From positions 1 to 35,646 of the IMG/VR virus record IMGVR_UViG_3300025508_000059: a DNA stretch of 35,646 nt; one strand, written 5' to 3'. Of this stretch, positions 29,504-35,646 are shown piece after piece. The DNA comes from a virus. The translations under genes and the position numbers were made by a program. Positions within the stretch are counted from its first letter, which is position 1. Each line of letters begins with the position of its first letter. Below the pieces are notes generated by a model, which was not told where the DNA came from, made no database searches, and saw only the letters and a program-made list of their open reading frames with translations.

Positions 29504-29700
29504 TAAGTATTTTCTTATTGTAACGTAATAAACGAGTTTGTAAAGTTATTTATGCTAGGCAAAAAGATTTGAGTATTATAATACTTCTTTTGATGTTCTT
29601 CTTTTTGCCCTGCTGATTAGTGTTACACTTTCAAGATTCTAATAGCGAGTTAGCCGTCTTGAGGTAGTAACCAACCTACATCACCGTAATTAAACGGGCC
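29504..29700 (-). other. 197-base non-coding region with many inverted repeats
   Basis: Includes GGCAAAAAGA (29558-29567) with TCTTTTTGCC (29600-29609) enclosing the 14-bp palindrome AGTATTATAATACT (29572-29585); TCAAGA (29631-29636) with TCTTGA (29657-29662); and AGTGTTACACT (29619-29629). It lies downstream of an HNH gene and upstream of the scaffold gene. No ORF, tRNA or clear group I intron core found. Confidence 0.55.
29547..29553 (-). promoter_or_regulatory. ATAAATA box before the scaffold-capsid unit
   Basis: The minus strand reads AGCATAAATAACTTT, 43 bases before the scaffold ATG. Candidate late promoter for the head genes. Confidence 0.5.
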
Positions 29701-30027
29701 CTAAGGAGATGATCTTTTTTGAATAGTGGCTTTATAAGTCGCTACTCTTTTAGCAATAGTCTCAGGACTATTCCTATTACCACGCTGAGCTGTGGCCCAT
29801 GAGTCTTTTATATTTTGAGTATTAGTTTGAATGAATACATTACCTACTTTGTATGGGCCCATATCGTCTACGCGACTCATTACATATTGGCCTTTACATT
29901 TTCCGCGTTCATCCCAGTGGCCCGATTTCTCCCATATGTCCCACCATTCTTTAAATGATAGTTCAAATCCTGGTACTAACATGCTACGATTCCTATGCTG
30001 TTTAAACTTATTGTATATAATTGTCAT
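29701..30027 (-). CDS. HNH-like homing endonuclease (108 aa)
   Basis: Same core as 27164 and 34637 (FELSFKEWWDIWEKSGHWDE, YVMSRVDDMGPYKVGNVFIQ, TN), with one NUMOD3-like repeat (NSPETIAKRVA) at the end. The ATG at 30027 overlaps the methyltransferase stop as ATGA and is chosen over the GTG at 30045. It is followed by the structured 197-base gap. Confidence 0.7.
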   Translation of the reverse strand: MTIIYNKFKQHRNRSMLVPGFELSFKEWWDIWEKSGHWDERGKCKGQYVMSRVDDMGPYKVGNVFIQTNTQNIKDSWATAQRGNRNSPETIAKRVATYKATIQKRSSP

Positions 30028-31106
30028 GTTTGGTTTGAGTTCCACGCTTCAATTCTTTTCTTTGATATTTCTATATATGCCGCATCTAATTCACATCCTA
30101 TATAAGTGTGTCCTAATTCCACTGCTGCGCATCCCGTTGATCCTGAACCATTGAACGGATCTAATACTGTTCCACCACGTGGCGTCACTAGCTTGATAAG
30201 ATACTTCATGAGTTCAATGGGCTTAACAGTGGGATGAATGTTTTCTAGACTGCCTTCCATGTGTCGTTCTTTACGATTAACTTTAGGGCAATAGAAGAAC
30301 TTTTGATAGTCTGGGATATCACCTATTACATTAGATGGAAAACGACCCTTATCATTAATAGTATTTTCTCCTTGCCACTTATCAGGTTCTGATTGATTGA
30401 ATTCTAATCTATTCATACCATTAGCGGGATATACTAATGTCTCCGATTCAATGCGCGTAGCATTAATGTTAATTGCTCCAGTGCCCCATTGCTGACAGTT
30501 TGCGGCGATAGTATTACCTTTACTAACAGGTTTACGGGCCATGGCAATTGGTTCGTGTGCCGGCTTTAATGCTGTGCCCCAACCTGCCCAAGACTTGCCA
30601 TCTTCGGTTTGTGGTGTATATTTTAATCCACATTCAGTATCAACACATATAGATTTGTGTGTGTCATCTTTACCACACTTACCACAAGGACGGCCTCCAA
30701 TTGGATTAGAGCCATATGCTAAATTATGGCCTTTCTTTTTACTGCCAGTGTAGTTGGGATCTGCTTTGCCAGCAGCCTTGTCAATCTGCTTACCAACATC
30801 CTGCGACTTAGGAAAGCCACTGCTATAAATCCACATAATCTGATCGCGGATTTCAAAGCCTGCTTGCTCTAATGTAATAGCAAGGTGATGATAGGTTCGG
30901 GCTGCACTAAAAGCTAAGATGTGTCCGCCTGGCTTTAATACTCGTAAGCACTCTTTATAAGTGTCGATGCTGCCTGTATTAGCATCCCAAGATTTACCAA
31001 GAAAGCCAATGCCATATGGTGGGTCAGTAATGATGGCGTCAATTGAATTATCCGGAATAGTTTTAAGGGTTTCGCGGTTATCGCCCTGAAGTAATGTATA
31101 GTTCAT
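30024..31106 (-). CDS. DNA methyltransferase, N4/N6 type, beta order (360 aa)
   Basis: Adds methyl groups to adenine-N6 or cytosine-N4 in DNA, likely protecting phage DNA from host restriction or marking it. Catalytic motif DPPYG (28-32) comes first; HPTVKP (291-296) and the SAM-binding DPFNGSG (316-322) are at the C-terminus, the beta-class order. The recognition region between includes a CGKC...C-x4-C cluster that could be a zinc ribbon. It lies between portal and scaffold genes and starts after a terminator. No partner restriction enzyme is visible, so it is probably an orphan. Confidence 0.88.
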   Translation of the reverse strand: MNYTLLQGDNRETLKTIPDNSIDAIITDPPYGIGFLGKSWDANTGSIDTYKECLRVLKPGGHILAFSAARTYHHLAITLEQAGFEIRDQIMWIYSSGFPKSQDVGKQIDKAAGKADPNYTGSKKKGHNLAYGSNPIGGRPCGKCGKDDTHKSICVDTECGLKYTPQTEDGKSWAGWGTALKPAHEPIAMARKPVSKGNTIAANCQQWGTGAININATRIESETLVYPANGMNRLEFNQSEPDKWQGENTINDKGRFPSNVIGDIPDYQKFFYCPKVNRKERHMEGSLENIHPTVKPIELMKYLIKLVTPRGGTVLDPFNGSGSTGCAAVELGHTYIGCELDAAYIEISKKRIEAWNSNQT

Positions 31107-31122
31107 TTGTTAAGTGGTTAAA

Positions 31123-31142
31123 AGACGGTATTGCTACCGTCT
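31123..31142 (-). terminator. Rho-independent terminator after the portal gene
   Basis: AGACGGTA (31123-31130) pairs with TACCGTCT (31135-31142), with a GCAA tetraloop on the minus strand, followed by TTT. It separates the terminase-portal unit from the methyltransferase gene. Confidence 0.75.
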
Positions 31143-31155
31143 ATATTATTTAATG

Positions 31156-32772
31156 TTATCTACCTACGTTCAGATTATTCAACTGAGCGGCGATAGCATC
31201 TTGTGTGTAATATGATTGTCCCATATTCTGTATAGGAGTACCTGCTCCACCAACTGCTGCTGATTGTACTGCTGTTGTTCCATCTGGATTAACATCTTTA
31301 CCTTCTTCTTCAGCGTCAGGATCAACTGGTATCATAGAACCTATATCATTAGTAGTTGCTTCTTCTAGTTCAACGACCATTAGCTGCTTAGCAACTGGAT
31401 CAACGATAGTACTAATGTAAGCATCAGCGTATTCAGCCTGCTCATTAGATGGAGCCAACATATTAATAATCTCTTTAGTGATAAGTGATTCAATGATAGC
31501 ATTGTCTGGCACTAAATTCTTGGCTGTGGTCATTAAAGCAATACGATAGTTAGTGTCGTGTGCCTCATAGTCAGTGTTATAGTTAACTTGACCTGCCCAA
31601 CGCATATCCATAAAGCGTGCTGCGAATGTCATAATCTGCGCTTCAGTAACTTCCATCAAACGAGCCTTGGACTTACATACTCTGTGTAATGTCTTGCGTT
31701 CTTCAATGATGGAAACACCTGATTGTACTTGGTTCTTGGAATTACGCAAACCACCAATGCCGGTTAATGCTTCAATGTCTTCAAAGATAGCGCGTTGTTT
31801 AGTGATGATTTTCTCAACATCATTAGTATCAACTGATATGGCTTCAACGGAACCTTGATTCCCACGCACGATAGCACCAGCATGAACTGGAATAGAAATA
31901 CCTTTATCAGCACGAATGATAGTCTTGGCAAACTGAATTGAAGAGTAAGCCTCACATTCTAATTTGTAATGTTCGCGTTGAGCATCACAGGCTGAATCAA
32001 TGTCAGACACACCAAGTTCAATTGAGCGAGGATCACGACGACCATATGCGATAAAGCCTGGAATTGCCATGCCAAGTGGAAATTCTCCAGTGGCTATAGG
32101 ATAAGCTTCATTGGACATTGTATCAGTATTGCCGGTGCCAACTCGCTTGGGTACTTCATAGCTTGCCCAATACGATGGACGAGTAGCATCACCTAAATGA
32201 TAGCACTTGATAGAATAGCATTCTTCGTTCTCAGCTTCTTTAACCTTGACATACTTGAGCATTGGCTTTCCACCTTGAAAGTCAAACTCCCAATCCCATA
32301 CATCTAATGGTGATATGGCAACAGTATAAGGACGACCAAGATTACCTTCACCTATCTGGGGCATATCAACAAACACCCAAGCGTGACCAAAGATTGAAGT
32401 AAGATCGCCAATGTTTTCCATGAAGCTTGTTAATGTGCGATTTTGAAGATCGGCATCTAACATAAACAAATCACTCCACTCAGCATTATCAGGGTCAATT
32501 GGTCTGCCGCTTGGATCACAGAATCTTACATCACGCTTGACTCCAGGCTCGAATAGCACATCATTAATTGTGTCAACGATATAACGGCAAATTGGTTGAG
32601 CGATTGTATTGGCCACTAAGTCAACATACATTGACGAGTCTTCTGAAGGGCGTTTACGTCTGACGTAATGTTTGAATACATAGCCTCCCAGGTACGCATA
32701 TTGATACGATAACATTGTTTCGTATGTCAATGTATAAGTGTGATTCTTTTTTAATAGATCGGCGTTCTTCAT
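31156..32772 (-). CDS. Portal protein (538 aa)
   Basis: Placed between terminase and scaffold/capsid genes. The size fits, and the N-terminal half has the order expected of portal proteins (YLGGYVFKHYVRRKRPSEDS, then DTINDVLFEPG). The C-terminus has an acidic, Gly-rich tail (DPDAEEEGKDVNPDG). It forms the dodecameric channel at the capsid vertex. AAGGAA and an ATAAATA box precede the start. Confidence 0.82.
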   Translation of the reverse strand: MKNADLLKKNHTYTLTYETMLSYQYAYLGGYVFKHYVRRKRPSEDSSMYVDLVANTIAQPICRYIVDTINDVLFEPGVKRDVRFCDPSGRPIDPDNAEWSDLFMLDADLQNRTLTSFMENIGDLTSIFGHAWVFVDMPQIGEGNLGRPYTVAISPLDVWDWEFDFQGGKPMLKYVKVKEAENEECYSIKCYHLGDATRPSYWASYEVPKRVGTGNTDTMSNEAYPIATGEFPLGMAIPGFIAYGRRDPRSIELGVSDIDSACDAQREHYKLECEAYSSIQFAKTIIRADKGISIPVHAGAIVRGNQGSVEAISVDTNDVEKIITKQRAIFEDIEALTGIGGLRNSKNQVQSGVSIIEERKTLHRVCKSKARLMEVTEAQIMTFAARFMDMRWAGQVNYNTDYEAHDTNYRIALMTTAKNLVPDNAIIESLITKEIINMLAPSNEQAEYADAYISTIVDPVAKQLMVVELEEATTNDIGSMIPVDPDAEEEGKDVNPDGTTAVQSAAVGGAGTPIQNMGQSYYTQDAIAAQLNNLNVGR

Positions 32773-32791
32773 TTAATATTCCTTGTAGATG

Positions 32792-32798
32792 TATTTAT
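32792..32798 (-). promoter_or_regulatory. ATAAATA box before portal
   Basis: The minus strand reads AAATAAAAGAATAAATAC, including the HNH stop codon, 19 bases before the portal ATG with AAGGAA in between. Strong match to the extended context. Confidence 0.5.
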
Positions 32799-33208
32799 TC
32801 TTTTATTTTCTGGGGGCAATTATCCCCGTGTCTGCGCTTGTATACAGTGTGTCCAACTAACTCATTACAATGTTCGCAAAGTACCTTGGGATAAGTAGTG
32901 CCCTTCATTGGAGTAATGTGACGACCCTTGTTCATCATATCCTGTGTGTTTTCTTTATGAGTGCCCAACCAAAGATGCGCAGGATTAAAACATAGTTTGT
33001 TATCGCAGGTATGACAGACCACTTGGCCCGCGGCTGGAATCTTACCCGCCATTTCTGCTGCCACTCTATGAACTGTTCTCATCCTGTCACCATCGCGGAC
33101 CATACCGTAGCCTATGTTGTTTCTTCCTCCGGTCCATATCCAACAATCGTCAATGATTGTCATCTTATCAAGCATTCGTTCTTCAAGTGTTTTGTTTGTT
33201 TTTGGCAT
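32795..33208 (-). CDS. HNH endonuclease, HNH_3 type (137 aa)
   Basis: Classical fold: CHTCDNKLCFNPAHLWLG (65-82) with the catalytic His-Asn-His pattern, GTHKENTQDM after it, and an N-terminal WIWTGGRNNIGYG segment. The C-terminus has CEHC...H...C, likely a second metal site. It starts one base after the terL stop and ends in the portal promoter box, so it is inserted tightly between the two genes. Likely a free-standing homing endonuclease, although some HNH genes next to terL support packaging by nicking DNA. Confidence 0.88.
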   Translation of the reverse strand: MPKTNKTLEERMLDKMTIIDDCWIWTGGRNNIGYGMVRDGDRMRTVHRVAAEMAGKIPAAGQVVCHTCDNKLCFNPAHLWLGTHKENTQDMMNKGRHITPMKGTTYPKVLCEHCNELVGHTVYKRRHGDNCPQKIKE

Positions 33209-33209
33209 A

Positions 33210-34640
33210 TTAATATTTCATATAGTCTTCATCTCCAGCATCCTCACCGGACATAATCTGTTCCCATGTTGGGCCACCAGAGAATAAGGGTGAGTCGGGT
33301 AAATGTTCAGCACCGGGCATTACATTGAATCTTTGATCCATACCAATGTATTCAGGTATTCCAATGCTATCATGTGTAATGGGAAATAGCAATGATATCC
33401 CATATCGCATACAGTCACCAAGACCGTCAATGAAAGCAAACTTATCTGAATACTTGACTAACTTCTTGCGTGATCCATCTTCAAAGTGATAGGACTTCAT
33501 AGCATCTATCAACTTTGTTTGTCGTCCATCAATCATCATTCTACCACTGTTGATAAACGCATTACAAATGTTATCAGTGTCAGTGATAAGTGGATTGGCT
33601 TTGTTCATATTAATAATCTGAAAGCCATACTTTTCTAATAGGGTTTTATCAGTGACGCCAAACGCTGATGTGGTATCTCTATTCAACTGTGAGCCTGACA
33701 TATCTATAATAGAGTAGATTCTACGCTTGGGGAAATCTGCTCTGATAGCTTGGGCCATTTGTTCAGTGCCGCAATCATCTATGCTATATGCCTTAAGGAC
33801 TTCAATACGACCTTCTTTGGTATATGGCTTGATAACGCGGGCCACTACCGCCGTTGCTACTCGTTTGTTAAAGTCGTGGAATGAATAAAGATCGCCTGCT
33901 CCAACATCATTAATCTCAGCGGTATGAAACTGTGGTTGAAATGTGTAGAAGAACATATCCGTGACTGATTCAAAGCTACACAGATAATCCTGGGCGAATT
34001 TCATTGGCGATAGAATCTTCTTCTGTTCGTTAATAAACTCTTTGTTGCCTGCTCGCATTTGTTCGTAATCATAATGTCTTACAATATACTTTTCTGGATT
34101 AACCTTGGCAGCGTTGAACAAATCATAAAGAGGGCCCGCACCGTGTGGTGTTGATATGATAATCATTCGTCCCATTGTATCTGGACTGCCCACCTTTGGT
34201 CTTAAACGATTGGTAATCTCTTGTAATGATTCTTGAGCATATAGCGAGGCTTCGTCCATGATGGCTAGACCAGCGTTCATACCACGAAGATTTTCTCTTT
34301 GTTCTGCTGACTTACAACGGATAAAGGTTCCATTGGGAAACTCTATTGTTAGATCACCGTTGTTGATCTTGGATTCTTTAATGCCAAATAGTTCTTTACA
34401 ACTTTTAGTAAGGTCGGGCCATATTAGAGTCTTTATCATTTCACGAGTTGGTGCTATGTAAAGGATATCCTTACCCTTGTGAAACTTAGCATCTTGCGCG
34501 GCTATGGGAAGGAATAATGCTGCCAGGAATGTTTTACCAGAGCCAACGGGAACAATATCAATTGAATGTTTATCAGTGTTCATCCAATCATTGAAGATTG
34601 TTGACTGTTCGCCATATAAAACTATATCTATTTTTTTCAT
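33210..34640 (-). CDS. terL: Terminase large subunit (476 aa)
   Basis: Packaging motor. Walker A VGSGKT (32-37), Walker B LAIMDEAS (125-132). Nuclease-domain acidic residues appear in HDFNKR (255-260), IIDMSGS (311-317) and FIDGLGD (403-409). The start at 34640 overlaps the HNH stop as ATGA, and it is preferred to the in-frame 34652 ATG, which lies within the HNH gene. The first codons differ from the left-end copy, but from about codon 17 the DNA is ~99% identical over the compared 319 bases. Confidence 0.93.
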   Translation of the reverse strand: MKKIDIVLYGEQSTIFNDWMNTDKHSIDIVPVGSGKTFLAALFLPIAAQDAKFHKGKDILYIAPTREMIKTLIWPDLTKSCKELFGIKESKINNGDLTIEFPNGTFIRCKSAEQRENLRGMNAGLAIMDEASLYAQESLQEITNRLRPKVGSPDTMGRMIIISTPHGAGPLYDLFNAAKVNPEKYIVRHYDYEQMRAGNKEFINEQKKILSPMKFAQDYLCSFESVTDMFFYTFQPQFHTAEINDVGAGDLYSFHDFNKRVATAVVARVIKPYTKEGRIEVLKAYSIDDCGTEQMAQAIRADFPKRRIYSIIDMSGSQLNRDTTSAFGVTDKTLLEKYGFQIINMNKANPLITDTDNICNAFINSGRMMIDGRQTKLIDAMKSYHFEDGSRKKLVKYSDKFAFIDGLGDCMRYGISLLFPITHDSIGIPEYIGMDQRFNVMPGAEHLPDSPLFSGGPTWEQIMSGEDAGDEDYMKY

Positions 34641-35125
34641 AGACGGCGCCATTCATATCCGCCGGTAGATTTTAATTTTCCGCTGAGACATTTATATACA
34701 TGTTGATGATAAAATCCCGCACCATTAATTTCATTTTTGCCGGCTAATATAATTATTTTACCGGTAAGTTTACAAGTACCTTCGACTGAACCTTTAAAGG
34801 ATCCATTCCCTGTTTTTGAAATATTTTTGCGCCATATGGGATCTTGTCGGGCTATAGCATTTGATTGTTTCCAGCTGGTTCTACTAACGCTTGATTGAAT
34901 ATTAAATCTATTGGTTTGTATTGATACATTACCAATCGCATATGGTCCAATATCATTATGTCTTGCCATACAATATTGATTAGAAAGTCTTCCACGCTCG
35001 TCCCATTTACCGGATGCTTGCCATATGGCGAACCATTCATCAAATGTTAGAATGAAATTGATATTTCTAAACTTAGCAGTGTTTCTATGCCGGTTAAATT
35101 TAGCTATAGCATTATTTCCAATCAT
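34637..35125 (-). CDS. HNH-like homing endonuclease inserted between TerS and TerL (162 aa)
   Basis: Core: FILTFDEWFAIWQASGKWDE, YCMARHNDIGPYAIGNVSIQ, TN, shared with 27164 and 29701. The C-terminal half is different, without NUMOD3 repeats, and ends YEWRRL. The ATG at 35125 overlaps the TerS end by 14 bases, and the stop overlaps terL as ATGA. The left-end allele (1-703) lacks this gene altogether, so it is a presence/absence insertion. The ORF extends to 35173, but that would lie deep in terS. Confidence 0.75.
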   Translation of the reverse strand: MIGNNAIAKFNRHRNTAKFRNINFILTFDEWFAIWQASGKWDERGRLSNQYCMARHNDIGPYAIGNVSIQTNRFNIQSSVSRTSWKQSNAIARQDPIWRKNISKTGNGSFKGSVEGTCKLTGKIIILAGKNEINGAGFYHQHVYKCLSGKLKSTGGYEWRRL

Positions 35126-35453
35126 CAAGTTCCTTAGTGGCGAATACGATTTGAACGCCCATTGTCTCGCCATTGCTTGTTACATCAACTTCACTCTTAT
35201 CGGCCAATACTTTATTAAGAATCAAGGTTTGATACTTATGAATAAGATGTTTATCATCACTTGCTCTTGCTCTTGCGTAATCTTCAGCAAGGCCAATTTC
35301 AAATGGCACATCACGCTTGGCAATTTCTTCAAGCACGGACATTGAGTTAAGCTTATTACTAGTACCTTTCTTGCGACCGGAGTTTGCTCTTACACCACCG
35401 CGGCCCTTCTTAGGTATTATTTGATCTATTTTCAAAGAGTCTTTATTAGTCAT
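35112..35453 (-). CDS. terS: Terminase small subunit-like protein, right-end allele (113 aa)
   Basis: Basic GGVRANSGRKKGTSNK segment near the N-terminus, helical middle (EIGLAEDYARARASDDKHL), and the C-terminal GVQIVF-x-x-KELDDWK. Only the tail and the basic segment match the left-end TerS (368-703) well, and the middle is strongly diverged. It likely recognises phage DNA for packaging. ATAAATAGATATATG forms the start, with no Shine-Dalgarno site. Confidence 0.75.
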   Translation of the reverse strand: MTNKDSLKIDQIIPKKGRGGVRANSGRKKGTSNKLNSMSVLEEIAKRDVPFEIGLAEDYARARASDDKHLIHKYQTLILNKVLADKSEVDVTSNGETMGVQIVFATKELDDWK

Positions 35454-35458
35454 ATATC

Positions 35459-35465
35459 TATTTAT
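35459..35465 (-). promoter_or_regulatory. ATAAATA box before right-end TerS
   Basis: Identical in sequence and spacing to the box at 709-715, in the conserved flank shared by both ends. Confidence 0.5.
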
Positions 35466-35468
35466 CTT

Positions 35469-35636
35469 TTATTTTAAAGTAAACTTGATTTCTTTTACTT
35501 TGGGTTTTCTTGGCTTGACTATCTTTTTAATGGGTTCTGGACCAAGTTCCAAACCGCATTCTTTATACAGCAATGCTATCTCAATGGGAGATTGTTTTGG
35601 TTTAAACCAATTGCGCAATGTGTCAAGTATAGTCAT
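35469..35636 (-). CDS. Small conserved phage protein, right-end copy (55 aa)
   Basis: Same as 719-886 with one substitution (Pro for Ser at position 34). Three base differences over the ~196-base shared flank. The function is unknown. Confidence 0.65.
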   Translation of the reverse strand: MTILDTLRNWFKPKQSPIEIALLYKECGLELGPEPIKKIVKPRKPKVKEIKFTLK

Positions 35637-35646
35637 AATGTTTCCT

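Noticed and set aside
29504-29700. Group I intron or tRNA
   Set aside because: No conserved P3-P7 core, no split gene and no cloverleaf with an acceptor/anticodon could be found by eye.

Overview
The window is almost a complete genome of a small tailed bacteriophage with siphovirus-type gene order. It is AT-rich and densely packed, and nearly every gene is on the minus strand. Read leftward from the right end, the order is TerS, HNH endonuclease, TerL, HNH endonuclease, portal, DNA methyltransferase, HNH endonuclease, scaffold, major capsid protein, HNH endonuclease, head-tail connector, tail terminator, tail tube, tail-assembly chaperones with a -1 frameshift, tape measure, distal tail and tail tip genes with an embedded GNAT acetyltransferase, several fibres and adhesins, holin, a membrane/coiled-coil lysis-type protein, and a Dps-like ferritin. 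A short early block of six small genes lies on the plus strand (4732-6633). Further left on the minus strand are an SF2 helicase-like gene and a run of small genes leading back into TerS and TerL. I saw no integrase, repressor, tRNA, DNA polymerase, primase or recognisable endolysin. The phage therefore looks virulent and dependent on the host replisome. Consensus sigma-70 promoters (TTGACA-17-TATAAT) and AGGA-type Shine-Dalgarno sites suggest a host with standard bacterial sigma-70 signals; I cannot name it more closely.

The two window ends are alternative versions of one locus. Bases 1-319 match 34274-34592 and 701-896 match 35451-35646 with only about three mismatches each. Between these flanks the left end has one TerS directly abutting TerL, and the right end has a strongly diverged TerS plus an inserted HNH gene. 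The simplest reading is a circular or circularly permuted genome (about 34.3 kb without the HNH gene, 34.75 kb with it) assembled from a population carrying both alleles.

Control signals fall into layers. Early expression uses sigma-70 promoters: two identical promoter-leader units on the plus strand (5449-5498 and 5831-5880), a perfect one facing the helicase (4688-4716), and an extended -10 type at 2981-3009. Minus-strand genes are punctuated by ATAAATA boxes resembling the T4-type late promoter, often inside a longer AAATAAAAG-N-ATAAATA context. The helicase leader (4558-4678) can fold into a three-way junction with complementary hairpin loops, and its outer stem contains the helicase ribosome binding site. 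A second three-way-junction candidate lies at 6796-6885 at the other edge of the plus-strand block.

The genome is rich in homing-type genes: three members of one HNH-like family, one classical HNH, one GIY-YIG and one NUMOD3-repeat protein, mostly placed with overlapping start/stop codons at junctions of the packaging and head genes.
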